DNA from: Antennarius striatus
Lineage: Eukaryota > Chordata > Actinopteri > Lophiiformes > Antennariidae
Length of the DNA stretch: 64,000 nucleotides
Assembly (NCBI RefSeq): GCF_040054535.1
Contig: NC_090784.1
Coordinates: 9,611,501-9,675,500 of the forward strand
Reading direction: 5' to 3'
The first letter of the stretch is position 1. Every line of letters starts with the position of its first letter. A model generated the notes under the pieces. That model did not search any database. It was not told where the DNA came from and saw only the letters and a list, made by a program, of their open reading frames with translations. Below, piece after piece: positions 48,686 to 61,352 of the stretch. The translations under genes and the position numbers were made by a program.

Positions 48686-50109
48686 CAGTGCCTCTTTAAT
48701 TTCAGGCTTCGAAATTAAAGTGGAAGTGGAACCAAATTTATTCAACATTTTATATTGTGTTTACAAATAAAAAACTGAAAAGTAGGACGTGCAAAAGTAT
48801 TGGCCCCTCTGTTCTCTCAGCTCAGCTAATCGACTCCAGAAGTTCTCTGATAACTTCTGAATGATCCAATGTTGACCTAAATGACTAAAAATGACAAACA
48901 GAGTGCACTTATGTCTCATTTGGTCTCAGCTTAAATGCACCTGCTCTGTGATGGTCTCAGACACTGGAGAACAAACAGCATCATGAAAACCAAAGAACAC
49001 ACCAGGCAGGTCCGAGATAAAGTTGTGGAAATGTTTAAAGCAGGAATGTTATACACGAAGATTTTACAATATATAAACTTCTCCCGGAGCACTGCGTGAG
49101 CAGTAATATCAAAGTGGAGAGAGCATAAAAGTACTGTAAACCTACCAAGACCTGGCCGTCCCTCTAGACTTTCAGCCCAAACAAGGAGGAAACTAAGTAG
49201 AGAAGCAACCAAGAGGTCCATGATCACGCTGGATGACCTGCAGACATACAAAGCTGAGGTGGGACAATCTGTCCATAAGACAACTATTAGTCGTACTCTG
49301 CATAAATCTGGCCTTTATGGAAGAGTGGCAGGAGAAAGTAATTTTTGAAAGAAAACCATAAAAAGGCATGTCTGGAGTTTGACAGAAGCCACATGGGAGA
49401 CACAGATGACATGTGGAACAAGGTGCTCTGGTCAGATGAGACCAAAATTGAACTTTTTGGGCTGAATGCAAAATGTTACGTTTGGCTTAAGAGTAACACT
49501 GCACATCACCCTGAAAACACCATCCCCAAAGTCAAACATGGTGGTGGCAGCATCATGCTCTGGGGTTGCTCTTCTTCAACAGGGACTGGGAAGATTGTTA
49601 GAGTTGATGGGAAGATGGATGGAGCCAAATACAAGGGCGATTCTGGTGGAAAATCTGTTCGAGTCTGCAAAAGACCTGAGGATGGGGCGGAGATTCACCT
49701 TCCAAAAGGACAATAATCCCAAACATAAATTCAAATCTACAATGGAATTGTTTAAAACTATCCATATAAAGGTGTTACAATGGCCAAGAAAAAGTCCAGA
49801 CCTCAATCCAATAGAGTATCTGTGGAAAGATTGGAAAATTGCTGTGCACAAATGATCTCCATCTAACCTTAAGGAACTTGAGCTGTTTTGGTAAGGAGGG
49901 CCAATACTTTTACACGTCGTACTTTTCTGTTTTTTTATTTGTAAACACAACATAAAATTTTGAATAAGTTTGGTTCCACTTCACGATTGTGTCTCACATG
50001 TTGTTGATTCTTGAAAAATATTTTCAGTTTTTTATCTTAAAGTTTAAAGCCTGAAATGTAGAAAAATGTCAGAAAGTTCTTGGGAGGGCAATACTTTCGC
50101 AAGGCACTG
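48686..50109 (+). mobile_element. Tc1-like transposon 2, TA-flanked
   Basis: The ends are CAGTGCCT and AGGCACTG, flanked by TA (48,684-48,685; 50,110-50,111). The right repeat is about 210 bp; an inner part with GTGGAAGTGGAACCAAAT and AAAAGTATTGGCCC on the left is mirrored on the right. The left repeat lacks most of the segment after CAGTGCCT, including the GCGAAAGTATTG motif present on the right. A plus-strand broken transposase lies between. Confidence 0.92.
48983..49858 (+). pseudogene. Tc1-like transposase pseudogene (element 2)
   Basis: MKTKEHTRQVRDKVVEMFKA begins an HTH N-terminus; SVHKTTISRTLHKSGLYGRV is the second HTH. After a stop near 49,098 and a frame shift near 49,345 it continues as [20 protein letters not shown]; after another near 49,640 as [20 protein letters not shown] and SPDLNPIEYLW. 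The D, D, E residues all survive, but in different frames. Confidence 0.9.
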
Positions 50110-50569
50110 TAGTCTAACAGCTTGGGAGGCAACCACAAATTTGTTACACAGGGTTTATTTACTGAATGCAGTCATACACGAGTTGAGATACCAAAGCAGA
50201 GGCAGATGTGCCTTCTGGTGGGTGGCAAGCAATGACACAATACTGGACACTCTAGTAACTGACTTCTGGTGACTTTCATTAATACTGTACTACATTATTA
50301 ACACACTCCCATACATTATGCATTATACAACAACATTGAAGAAGGAGAGGAAGAAGAAGAGAGTAGAGTCTTGCAGTTTAAACAGAGCCAGAAAGTGGAA
50401 GCATGACTATGTCCACAGTATGTAAAGCAACAAACTTATGATAGGGCTGTTAAATCATCCATTATTATCAAATCCTGACTTCTCTTACCCTAGGGATGCA
50501 AAAACATACAAGTTATTAATGTACTTTTTCAATAGAAGTGTGGCATTATCTACTATCTTTAGTCGTGTA

Positions 50570-50602
<33 letters not shown>

Positions 50603-50677
50603 CACAGTATATATATATATATATATATACATACACACACAGTATATATATATACACACACAGTATATATATACACA

Positions 50678-50722
<45 letters not shown>
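50570..50722. repeat. compound (TG)n(TA)n microsatellite
   Basis: A TG run, then TA runs separated by CACACACAGTA units. Tyr-Ile ORFs are artefacts. Confidence 0.95.
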
Positions 50723-50724
<2 letters not shown>

Positions 50725-51249
50725 GTATTTTCCTAAAAGCCTAAAATTTTCTCATAAACCCGTAGTGTGCCTTATAATCTGGTGCGTTTTATATATGGAT
50801 TAATATTCATATTAATATTGGTTAAAAACATGATCACTGAAAAATAGCAAATAGCTGCACCTCACCTCCGACTGGACTAGCGATCGATCAAAACAGTATT
50901 TAATTAATAAATGAAGACGAACTTCAGAGCTTAAATATCTGCTTCGAACTTCAGATCAGGAAATAATCAGCTCTGTTCGCACTGACTGCACTCGTAATGA
51001 ATTTAACCAGTTTTTAATGTCAGGTTTTTTAATATGCGTGTTGACTTCTTTCTAAGATGGCAAAGTGATCAAGTGATCAGGTTTCCTTGATGAGGCTCAG
51101 AATGGCTTATTGACATAACAATAGGGGCCATTCAAGGGTAGTCAGGAAGTCATGAATGCAATCATGACTGTCTGAGCAGCGCGGCTCTATCTAGTGGACG
51201 GATTGCGCAACTACAGCCGCTGCAGTTCATCAAATCAGTCATCAGTCAT

Positions 51250-51518
51250 CTTCAGAGTACCACCGCTGTATCCGCCGCAGCGGGTCACGGGGAGCGGGAG
51301 CCTATCTCGGCGGCATAGGGCGTGAGGCGGGGGACACTCCGGGCACGACACCAGTGCACCGCGGAGCCACACACAAAGACGTACAACCATGCACACACAC
51401 ACACACACTCATTCCTACGGGCAATTGGGAACAGCCAATCAATCTGAAGCGCATTCTTTTGGAGGTGGGAGGAAGCCGGAGAACCCAGAGAGAACCCACG
51501 CAGACACGGGGAGAAGAC
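51250..51518 (-). repeat. GGCGGCACGG SINE, head-truncated
   Basis: CGCAGCGGGTCACGGGGAGC, GGCGTGAGGCGGGGGACACT, GGAGGTGGGAGGAAGCCGGA and GAACCCACGCAGACACGGGG match the body of the 27.56 and 44.57 kb copies. The tRNA-like head is missing (5' truncation of the SINE). Confidence 0.8.
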
Positions 51519-52617
51519 TATGTAACTATGTAACCACCATGACCATACATCATGCAAGATTTAACCAACACCATTTTAAATGCAGGTCCCTTTAATGCAG
51601 TTTATGTATTGTAAGGTTTAAGTGTTGACATTTTGTATTTATATTGTGTTAAATATGAGAATAACACTGTTTGGTTTCTGGTTTACCATTGAGGCATTTC
51701 AATATGTTATGGTTAAAAGAGCAATACTGTAAAAACAACGTCGTTAGTCATTGATGTTATGAAGCATTATAAAACATGCAGTGTGCATCTCCAATCTTAA
51801 GAAATTTTCCCAATACTGTAGTTCCCCTGCAGCCAGCCATATTCATTATAATGCTCTGAAAGATATTTTAAGTAGATGGCAATTGTAACAAAACTTTTAG
51901 ACGCTTAAAAGACAGATGTTGGATGAGACGTCTCTCTACTTCCTCATGTATCCATATTTCATTTGTTATATTTTATTAGATTTAGAAGAGAAAGTAACAA
52001 ACATTGCAGGAACACATTTCTGTTAGCACCTCTGTTGAAACATATAGTGTCTTTCCTCTCCCTGACCTTCTTTTGGAAAGGTTGTTGACGTACTGAGCTG
52101 AAGCCATGGCAACAATGACGTAGCAGATCTATGCATTGTGAATTATTATGTTTGCTGTTCAGCTTATAGTTCCAATATGTTGTATTCATTGCTGGCAATT
52201 TGGGAATGGGAATGTTAGGTTTCACCTAGGAGAGCCACAGAAACGTATCAGCAGGAGGCTTTAAGGGTTAGAATTTACAGCACCTTTCTTATTTGTTGTT
52301 TACTCAGTGAGAAAAGAGATAAAGGTCCTGGGGGTCAGTCGTCTGTCCCTTTGAGGGCTTGGTGCCACAGCCTTATAACTGTGACCACGCTTTAGATTGA
52401 CTAAACAGACATACACATTCAGGTGTCAAGCAACAAGACAGCTATTATTTATACAGTCCATAATACTGTTTAAGAGAAGCAATGAGATGGATGGATGGAT
52501 GGATGGATCGTCCTGTTGGGTTTGTCTGATAAAGCGCTTTTAAATGTCTGAAATAAGTCTTAACATGAAAACATGAAAAAGGTCATCTAAATATTAGCTG
52601 TGAGAACAAGTTAAGTC

Positions 52618-52659
52618 TCTGTTGAACATGCTCAACTCAACTCAAGCATGTTCAACAGA
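52618..52659. repeat. perfect 15-bp inverted repeat
   Basis: TCTGTTGAACATGCT and its exact reverse complement flank the 12-nt spacer CAACTCAACTCA. No known element was recognised around it. Confidence 0.9.
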
Positions 52660-53072
52660 ACATACACATTTACAAACCAGGCTTAAGGGATACGCCAGGA
52701 GAATAAACAGGATGCTGTCCATTAAAGCAGCAAAGGTGTTCTAACTGGTAGGGAAATAACAGGAGCTGCTCAGACCCACCTGGAGCTGAGATGGAAAAAT
52801 ACTGGAAGTCATATGGGAGGGAGAAGCACCCCATAACATCAATACCCAGTCACTAATGGAGCAGAGACCTGACCATAACATCCTCTCAGAACAAGAACCA
52901 GTGGCCATCTCAAGAGCAGACATCTAAGGAAGAGTTTCTATTTCAAACAATCAAAAGAAACCAAAAAAAATAATTAAGGACTGCATTACTGTTGTTTGAC
53001 CAACAGAGGGCAGCACTCAACAATGGGACCTTAAATCATCCTATTTCTGGAAAGGGGGTATAAACAGAGAAG

Positions 53073-53342
<270 letters not shown>

Positions 53343-54654
53343 GACAGGGTGAGTGTGCGACACAGAGAGAGTTGCAGTCTTAGCATAATATTCGCTCTAG
53401 TACACAAATCAACAGGTGTTTTCATGCCAGATTCATTATTTATATATTCAGAATCCCTTCAACAGTTTAAAAGACTCTGATTTGTAGATTATGTTATGTC
53501 TCTGACTCTTTCCCACATTGATTTTTGTCAAAGCCCAGAGAATAAAGTGATTCATGTTTCATGTTTTTTTTTAACAACAGACCTCAGCTCAGCAAAAACA
53601 CTCAGATGTCTAGCTAAGGATAAACATAAAAAGGAGTTTGTTAACACAGACAAAAAAGGCAATTCTCTCATAACTGTCACTTCCAGTGTTATTTTGTAAA
53701 TATATGATTAAATATATACGAGTGATGTGAACATTATGATTTTGTCTTTATTGGGGGGCTTTCAGGGACGTATTTGCTCAGAAGTCCATCTGTGAAGCAT
53801 CTAGTCTTGTCATTGTTATCTGGTCTGAATGTGTGTGGACTGAAGCTTTCAGCCTGATTTGGAAACTGTTTGTTTTGTGGCAGCAGTGTATCAGCTGCTT
53901 GTTTCACACAGAGACACAACCACAAGCCTTTAGCTGTATAGTACATTGTACATGTGCACACCAAATACTGTATTACCTAGTTACTATACACAAACTGTTT
54001 TTCTATGTTTAAAGTTGTTTCTCTGTTTAATGAGTCAGAAATAGGGACAATGTCAGACCACACTCTGGACACTAAAGGGCAATTAGGTGGTCAGAAGGAA
54101 AAGAAAGCTTTTATGTCTGCACCATTAACTCCATTTCAGTGCCCAGAAGGGTTTTCATTAACTTAACCCTGTTTGTTTTTAATCTCTTGCTCTGACTTGA
54201 CAAACAGAGACTGGCTCTGTCAGCCCGCTGCATCTCATCAGGACAGCTATAGAGTCATTTATCTTGTGTCTGCAGTTTATCTGCTTGAGTTGGAAGTGTT
54301 CAAATAAAGAATCAGATCTGAAATCCACACTGATCACTATGACTTTTTATCTCACAAAAAGAGAAGTCTTGCTTTTCTTTATAAGATGCTTGAATTTCCC
54401 CCCCCTTTGGATAAGTTTCATCCAACAAAGTCATAATGCGAAACAAAGAAGAAAAAGAATACTCTCTGATTCTGCTGTTTACTCATTAGTTTAATAAAAC
54501 GCTCAGTATAAATGAGCTCAAAGCGGACAGTCACGCAATGACACCTCCAAAAACATTGGAATTATGACTAAAACATATGTAAAATAATGTGCTGAATTTT
54601 TTGGATAAAACATATAAATTTAACGATTTACCTGAGAGTTTTATAACGCATTGC

Positions 54655-55035
54655 TTCTATCATGGTTCTGTTCTTTTGATATTCTTGGAAGGTCTGTTTT
54701 TGTGTTAAGCTTGTTTTCTCCTGACAGGTCAGGCTGTGGCAGAGGGTGTGGCTGGCTCGTAGCAGCTGACGAGGAATGCCAGTTCTCACTCTGCTCAGCC
54801 TCATCTCAAGAGGCCTGGCTTTTCCCTAAGAGGGTGCCAGACAATTCGGTCCTGTTTCTGTGATGCTAATGTTCCTAATTTTCTCTCAGCCTTTTCAGTG
54901 TTTCTTGACTTTAGTCATTTTTTGCTGTGCTGTTTTGGTTTTCATTGCTCACTCATGTTTTTTACCTGAGAAATAAAACTGTTGATTTTTACTTTTGTGT
55001 CAGTCTCTGCTCCTTGGGGTCCAAACTCAAACTAT
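54655..55035 (+). repeat. retroelement-like dispersed repeat
   Basis: A segment with AAATAAAACTGTTGATTTTT followed by TCAGTCTCTGCTCCTTGGGG TCCAAACT resembles the polyadenylated end of common fish retroelement repeats (usual ending GGGTCCAAAC). Its left limit is uncertain. Confidence 0.4.
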
Positions 55036-55489
55036 CCTTAACAGCTTGAACTGTATTGAATAATTTAAACAATTTGTCTATGTTTCAATCAGACTGATAA
55101 ACTCACAATTTCAGATGTTTATTATTACAGCAGTTGTCTTGTCTCTTTTGTTTGATTGATTGACAGTATGTTGAAGATGTTAAAGGAAATGGGGCATGTA
55201 GTGTGTATTTGCAGCTTGCAGTCGAGTTGTCTCTATGAACCAGTTTTGCAAGCTCCACTCCATTCCTGCTAAAGTAACGGTGGATACAAAACAACAATAG
55301 TATATTATGTAAGCATTATTTGTCTAAAGAAGGTGAAATTTCCGTTTTTCATTTCTATTGCATCAACAGATCAAAATGCTACTTCCTCAGTAAGTCAGTG
55401 GAAATGTTAATTTCATTTACATTTACACAAACCGCTGATGAATTTATAAGATGAATTTTATGTACTAAAATATCAGTGACTTTAAATAT

Positions 55490-55592
55490 TCATTCACTCA
55501 CTCATCGCCTACCGCTTCATCCGCTGTGGCTGGTCACGAGGGGTTGGAGACTATCCCAGCTGACTGAGGGCGTGAGGCGGGGGAAACTCTTA
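55490..55592 (-). repeat. GGCGGCACGG SINE, short 3' fragment
   Basis: TCATCCGCTGTGGCTGGTCA and GCTGACTGAGGGCGTGAGGC match the 3' body of the other copies. Strongly 5' truncated. Confidence 0.75.
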
Positions 55593-55765
55593 TATACATA
55601 AGAAAATAACCATTCATCATTTGTCATGTTTTTATTTACTTCCAGTGTTGTATGTATGTATTGTATGTATGTATTACTTTAAAATTCCAAATATGATTTT
55701 CTAGAGAAACATGCCGATAACAAATGTCAGTTTTGCCAATGTAGCTCAGCAACAAGCTGAGGACA

Positions 55766-55771
55766 TTTATT
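55766..55771 (-). terminator. candidate scgn polyadenylation signal
   Basis: AATAAA on the minus strand about 310 bases after the stop. Another AATAAA is at 55,631-55,636, and an ATTAAA lies within 10 bases of the stop. Choice unresolved. Confidence 0.4.
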
Positions 55772-56080
55772 AAAATTGAAAACATTATTTTCAAACTTTA
55801 CGCTAATACATTCACTAACTATCCAACGGTTTGAAATAAAAAATAAGATATAAGATTAAGATGCAGATTTTTAGTCAACAATCATTCAACAATACTTTTC
55901 CTTTGGCTTAACATGCGTGACAGTCAGTTCTAGCCGTAGATGATATTTCTTTTCGTTTTTTCATCGTCACTGCATCAACTGTGTTTCTATCATTAACTCT
56001 TTATGAACAACTGATCAGAATGACGACCCATTACTGAGTGCACTACGAATACAGCTTCAGTGTTTCATGATATCCTTTAA

Positions 56081-56209
56081 TTAAGGTTTAGGTTTGACTC
56101 CCAGATACAAAGCCAGCTCGTTTCTTTGAATCTTCCCATCGTTGTTGACATCACAGTGGCTCAGCAGAACAGCCCGCAGTTTGTCCAGATCAGGACCAGT
56201 CATGTTGGG
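56081..56209 (-). CDS. scgn: scgn last exon: EF-hand 6 and stop
   Basis: Acceptor CTCTCCAG, then [40 protein letters not shown] and KP, TAA at 56,083-56,081. Forty-two codons. The loop [12 protein letters not shown] is a canonical EF-hand. Confidence 0.95.
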   Translation of the reverse strand, partial: PNMTGPDLDKLRAVLLSHCDVNNDGKIQRNELALYLGVKPKP

Positions 56210-59200
56210 CTGGAGAGGAAAGCAGCACAGGAAGGGAGAGAAGGGTAGAAATAAATCTGTCAATGTGTTTACAAAGAGCACGAAGGCTTGTCACGCAATA
56301 ATGAAGCTTGTTTTCAACTGGTCCATCAGTAGTTTAGGATTTCAACTAACTGCCAGCATTCATACGGGTCCACAATGTTCTGTTCCATAGCATTTCTGCT
56401 CTTTGATTCTAACCCAAGAAGCTTACATCATGTAATACACGAGGAAAGTTAAGAAAACATGGCATGATATGGAAAAGTGTGTACAGCAGATTTTTTGTGT
56501 AGGTTTTACAGAAATTATGTTGGCTTTTTTCATTGAGTTGTATATACTTTTATTATGGATTCCTATGCACACATTTTTTCCTGTGAATGAATGAAAAAAC
56601 TCTAAACATAAAATGAAAATATTTCTTTGTTGAAATGAACAAAGAACAAGAAACAATAGCAGAATATTGTCTTACCCGGACTAACCCCATCATGTCTTTC
56701 ACGAAACCATCCACCTCAGCACCTTCCAGCGCTCCTGTCTTACTCTAAACCAGATATGAAGAGATGGAGAGAAAGACGGTGAATGAAAGAGAACTGAGAC
56801 AAAAGACAGAAGGGGCTGTGGATTATATAATCTTTCTTACATCAGACCCCCATTATTCGGTCATTTATCTTGATTTTCTAGACTTCTTACATTCATTGGT
56901 GAGGCTGGAACATATCCCAGCTTGCAGGGATGTGGCTATAATCTACATCTAGGGGAGTGTGTCTGGTAATCATATTATTGGTCACATTAGATTTCCATCT
57001 CTGAAACAGAGGTACACCTGAGCTCCCAGGAAAATATGATGCAGCTTCTGATGTTCCTCCTTACTGCCGTAAATGTACTCATTTATTGACTCATTTACCC
57101 ATGTTTAGGTCAACCACCTCCATCATGTATCTATGCAGATACTCTCTAGCCAATGGCTGAGCTGTCCCAGGTCACCCCTCTGGTTCTGCCTGCTTTGCCC
57201 ACAAGCCATAAGCTTAACTTGACGTAAATGATAGCTCAGAACACCTCATTTCATTCTCTGTAAACATGTGAAAACTCTTGTTTTTCTACCCCATCATAAC
57301 ATCTCTTTATATATGTTGTTTGTTATGCTGCTATTTTTAGTGCTTGAAGACTAAAATATGAAGTTTTTCTATTATCATCGTCATTAACTGAATGTCCCAC
57401 TTTACGCACAGTTCTCCACATTACCAATGGGTCTAAATCATGTGCATATTACCTGTCAACACATTAGAAACTACAGTGACATTTGTTTTACGGAGAGTTA
57501 CTATCAATGTAAATAATAGCCTGAGAATCCAAAGTTTCCTGATATCCCACTTTCTTACAAAGCTCTTCTGAACATTGAATAAAATGAAAGAGCTCCAAAT
57601 AACTAAGAAGTTCATAAATGGCTCAACAACTTAGACGAATTCTACAGAACAGAGCAACAGGTTGATAAGATCTTGGAGATGTGCTGAGAATGAGAAGGTC
57701 AAAATTAAAATCGTCGGCGAGTGAATCGACAGCATAATGGCTTTTTTTATTCAATTAGGTTTAATTTCTGAGGTAATGGAGATAATTGGATTCAGTGATG
57801 CTGTACCAAGTTCTCTTCGAAAGTCAGCCACACATCATGAAATGTAAAGAGCTTTATAACTCGGGAATGAAAACCATTTAATCACTGTGACATCTGTCTG
57901 CGTGCCTCCTCAGAGTTCTCTGCACCTCTGCTGTGACAACTTTTGTATCCAGAGAGATTTTCCATTTAGGAAATATTTTTTTTAAAAACTAATAGAAAAT
58001 AATGTCTTGAAGCTATTTGTCACAGTCTGCTAAAGACCGAGCACGAGGGACCGTCCAATACAGCCACAGGCAGTACTAGTCTAAAGGACGAGGTTTTATT
58101 CAAGTCTATCATATATCAAAGAAGCTCAACGAACACATGTTGGAATACACAGTAACTCTTATTATACTCACAACGTCATAGTGGGCAAAGATCTTGTCAA
58201 AGTCTCTCTTTCTCTCATCTTTGCTACAAGCCTTAGGAAAAGAAAACAGGACTTAGACGTCAAATCAAATAAGAAAAGACAACCTGTTCATCATTTGCAA
58301 AAAGTATTCACATAGTAAACACTTACATCCATCTGAAATTGGAGGAGGAAATTCTCCTGTAAAGCCAAAATCCTACACAAGAAAGAGAGATATAATTATT
58401 TTGTATTTAGCAGTTTGTAGTTTTGAAGTTATCAAAGGTGAGAGATGGAATTACTACAATTGAATGTCACAGTAAATGTCAATTTAAATGTTCTTTTCAA
58501 CAGACATCAAGCTACTATCATTCCACTCCTTTACAAGTACCTCGCCAGGTCGTTCAAATCCAAGCAGCCGTCCTTGTTTTTGTCAAAGATTTTCATCTGC
58601 AAGACAAAGAAGACAGTTAGTAGACAACACGAGTCCTGATGTCTGTCCTCCTGCTTCCTGTGACTCTGGGCAAAACAGTCAAATCCTTTTCACTGAACAG
58701 CTCACACCTCACAAATGAAGAGTCCTTCTGAAAAATAGTTGGTTTTCTTTTTGAGAACAATCAGATTTATTCAACGGAGCATGAAGACAATAAACAGCTG
58801 CAAAAGAACATGTCGAGGAAGGAAATGTTAAATAGATTAGGCCTCATGATATTCAATAGATTTTGTATTTTCTTTCCTCAATTTCCAGAAAAATCAGTCT
58901 TTGCACTCTCAGTTTTGATCTTCTGCTGCTTTTATTTCAAAAAACACCAAAATGTACTAATGACAGCGGTAGTAACTTGACTAAAAACTACAACCTGTGT
59001 GAAAATGACATATGACTGTTTACAAAATCTCTGCTACATTAAAATAAAGACAATGCAGCCTCTTGCAGTGAGACACAATAGATTGACCAGCGAACGCAGT
59101 GTGAGAATAGTGATGTTTCACTACCATACTGTCGGTGTACTCCTCCAGCTTGTCGGATGAGACCTCCCTGTGATGATACTGGAACAGATCTTTCAAGAAA

Positions 59201-59297
59201 GCCTAAGAGGCAAAAAGTTCATCTTTTCAGGCAGCAAAACAATGAAATACAAAAGACGACAAACAAACACGCACACACACACACACACGCACGCACG

Positions 59298-59374
<77 letters not shown>

Positions 59375-61352
59375 TCTTCCCTCAAGGAAATGACTTTTTA
59401 GAAGTTGAAAGATGACTAATATCTGAGTGGGTGAAGGTTAGGGTCACTCTCTGCCAATGTCAATGATAAAAGTTAGACCTGGAATAAAGGGTGAGGTGTA
59501 ATTGAGGTGTATTTGTTTTTTTATATGTTGCAATGAATCTTTTTCTGTTTACCTTGAGCTCCTGAGCTGATATGTAGCCACTGCAGTCAACGTCATACTT
59601 CCTCCAGATCTAAAGTGGGAAAACTGAATCAGTGATTACATGCAGCGAGCAGGATGATGGTGAATTTATTTAGCTCCAGCACATGAAGTACATTTGTCAC
59701 CAGGGCCAGTACTGTTATTCCCATGAGTTATTCAATAATGAATTATCTCACGAAATCAGATACAAACAATATATTCATTAGATGTATTTGAGATGCTTAA
59801 AAACAAATCTTAATCAAGGAGACCTGCAAAGCACTACTTCCATGCATAAATAAATAAATAAATAAATAAATAAATGAATGAATGAAAATGTCATCTGTGC
59901 ACTGGTTCCAGTCATGTTACTGTATTTTTGTATTATGCTGATTGGATTAGTGAGAAAGAGATCAGTTCACAAATGATGTTGAGCTTTATTATTGTAGAAT
60001 GGAGACTTGCTACTAAGAGTTAAATGACACGTTTTAGTTTGAATCAGTGGCTGTAATGGATACCATTATTTTTGAATGTTTGGGTTTTTCAGAGGTAAGA
60101 AAAGTGTGGGTTAGAATCTCTGAGTATAGGATCGGCCCTGAGTGAAATTAAACTCTGTGTTTACTTTACAAGTCAATACTTTACTACTAGTTTTATGTTA
60201 TGTGGGAGGAGAATAGAGAGTTGAGTGTGCCCCAAAAGGCTATGCAAAACAGAGCTTTCCTTTACAATAATATATTAATAATATATTAATAATAAAGGAA
60301 TCATGTCCTTTTTATTAAGATATTTCATAAAGATATGAAAATCAGTATTTATTTTTATTTAAAAAAATATATATTAAAAAAATGTATGGCTTTTTTAGTC
60401 TTCAACAGAAAAATGTTATTCAGCTCTGATCTCATGTTAAAATAGTTAAATCAAAAACAGGGTGATCAAATCAAAGAAGACATTTACACATAATTTAAGA
60501 GACAGCAGTCATTTGTTGAGTTTGGATGTGAAACCCTACCAGGCAAATATGATGGCAACCATGGAAACCAGCATTTATGTTTTCTTTTTTTTTGTGTGTG
60601 TGTGTGCAATCTGGTGTTTGTTGAGAATGCATTCTACTTTCAGTTCCCCTGCCTGGCGTACAGAGACTTGAGGAAGGATGTGTTCTAGAATGATGAATTC
60701 TGATCCAGAACAGAAATATTCATCCAGTGATTCCCGTCTCTGAAGCTGAATGTCTCCAAATGTTCTTTTGAATACGTGGAATTTTGTACTGTACTATTAT
60801 TATCATGTTACCAAGTTGTTATTCTCTATGTAGGTTGATATGTATAAACCAATATGGGTAGGGCATCATAATGTGGAAATTACTCACACATCCTCCTCCA
60901 TTCTGCTGGACTATTACTGGTTGGTCTGGTTTTTGATGAAGCATTGTTAATACACTGTATCTCTCCCACTATTTCAAGTGTATATGATCCAGTTCCTAGT
61001 TTATCATAGTCAAAATATAGTTAAAAGTTACTTTATAAACTGCATTTTTAAGTTAAAGTAATCATGCTTCTGTGGTTCTTTTCGTTTCATGTGAATTAAT
61101 TCCAATCCATACATCTGATATTAGATTTCTACGTACAGGTTTTTCCACGTTATTATGTACTATTTATTGTTCCTATCATCTTTCACTGTCAGTTTATGGA
61201 CAAAACTTTCTCACATCATCTTTTCTCAACTCATCAAATGTTAGCATTGAGTGTGACCTCACCTTCATAAAATCAACACTGTTGTCCAAAGAAACCTCTC
61301 TGCGGAACACTAACAGGAAGTTCTCATCTTCAGGCAAGATCATATTCGCCAA
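56081..61352 (-). CDS. scgn: secretagogin, 5'-incomplete (eight exons in window)
   Basis: Secretagogin is a cytosolic six-EF-hand calcium sensor of neuroendocrine cells, related to calbindin and calretinin and linked to secretion. Exons: 61263-61352, 59553-59609, 59125-59202, 58541-58596, 58327-58372, 58172-58231, 56676-56744 and 56081-56209, all with GT-AG borders and consistent phases. They encode 194 residues, which is exactly the length of human SCGN from its Leu83 to the end (276 residues in all). [54 protein letters not shown] and [20 protein letters not shown] match SCGN, not CALB1/2. EF loops are seen in [36 protein letters not shown] and [12 protein letters not shown]. The N-terminal 82 residues (EF1 and most of EF2) are not in the window to 64,000. 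Confidence 0.94.
56676..56744 (-). CDS. scgn: scgn exon: EF-hand 5 loop and helix
   Basis: [20 protein letters not shown] then LVR, acceptor GGTTTAG, donor CCGG|GTAAGA. Twenty-three codons. Confidence 0.93.
58172..58231 (-). CDS. scgn: scgn exon: EF-hand 5 lead helix
   Basis: [20 protein letters not shown], acceptor CCTAAG, donor CGTT|GTGAGT. Twenty codons. Confidence 0.93.
58327..58372 (-). CDS. scgn: scgn exon: [15 protein letters not shown] segment
   Basis: One base completes Arg, then [15 protein letters not shown]; acceptor TGTGTAG, donor GGAT|GTAAGT. Only 46 bp, so it does not show as an ORF. Confidence 0.92.
58541..58596 (-). CDS. scgn: scgn exon: EF-hand 4
   Basis: [18 protein letters not shown] plus two bases of Arg; acceptor CTTGCAG, donor CGAG|GTACTT. 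The loop [12 protein letters not shown] carries Cys where Arg is usual. Confidence 0.93.
59125..59202 (-). CDS. scgn: scgn exon: helix between EF-hands 3 and 4
   Basis: [20 protein letters not shown] then EYTDSM, acceptor CTCTTAG, donor TATG|GTAGTG. Twenty-six codons matching the SCGN FL.DLF...K.LEEYT pattern. Confidence 0.93.
59264..59370. repeat. (CA)n microsatellite with CACG units
   Basis: CA array with CACGCACG near 59,288-59,300, inside an scgn intron. Confidence 0.97.
59553..59609 (-). CDS. scgn: scgn exon: EF-hand 3
   Basis: [19 protein letters not shown], acceptor CTTTAG, donor CAAG|GTAAAC. The loop [12 protein letters not shown] has the D-x-D-x-S-G-x-I-x-x-x-E pattern. Confidence 0.93.
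59610..61262 (-). other. scgn intron (1.65 kb)
   Basis: AT-rich, with a short AAAT/GAAT run near 59,850 and an AATAATATATT palindromic stretch near 60,270. No exon or known repeat recognised. Confidence 0.7.
61263..61352 (-). CDS. scgn: scgn exon (residues about 83-112)
   Basis: Acceptor TTTTCCAG, then [20 protein letters not shown] and [10 protein letters not shown]; donor GAAG|GTGAGG. Thirty codons, phase 0. The frame is also open upstream to about 61,440, but calbindin-family genes have an exon junction at this point, so the acceptor at 61,353 is preferred. Confidence 0.9.

Larger units (their letters stand above)
56210..59552 (-). other. scgn introns between EF-hand exons
   Basis: Non-coding stretches 56,210-56,675, 56,745-58,171, 58,597-59,124 and 59,203-59,552. 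Apart from the CA array near 59.3 kb and a weak SINE-like piece near 56.9 kb, nothing is recognised. Confidence 0.7.
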
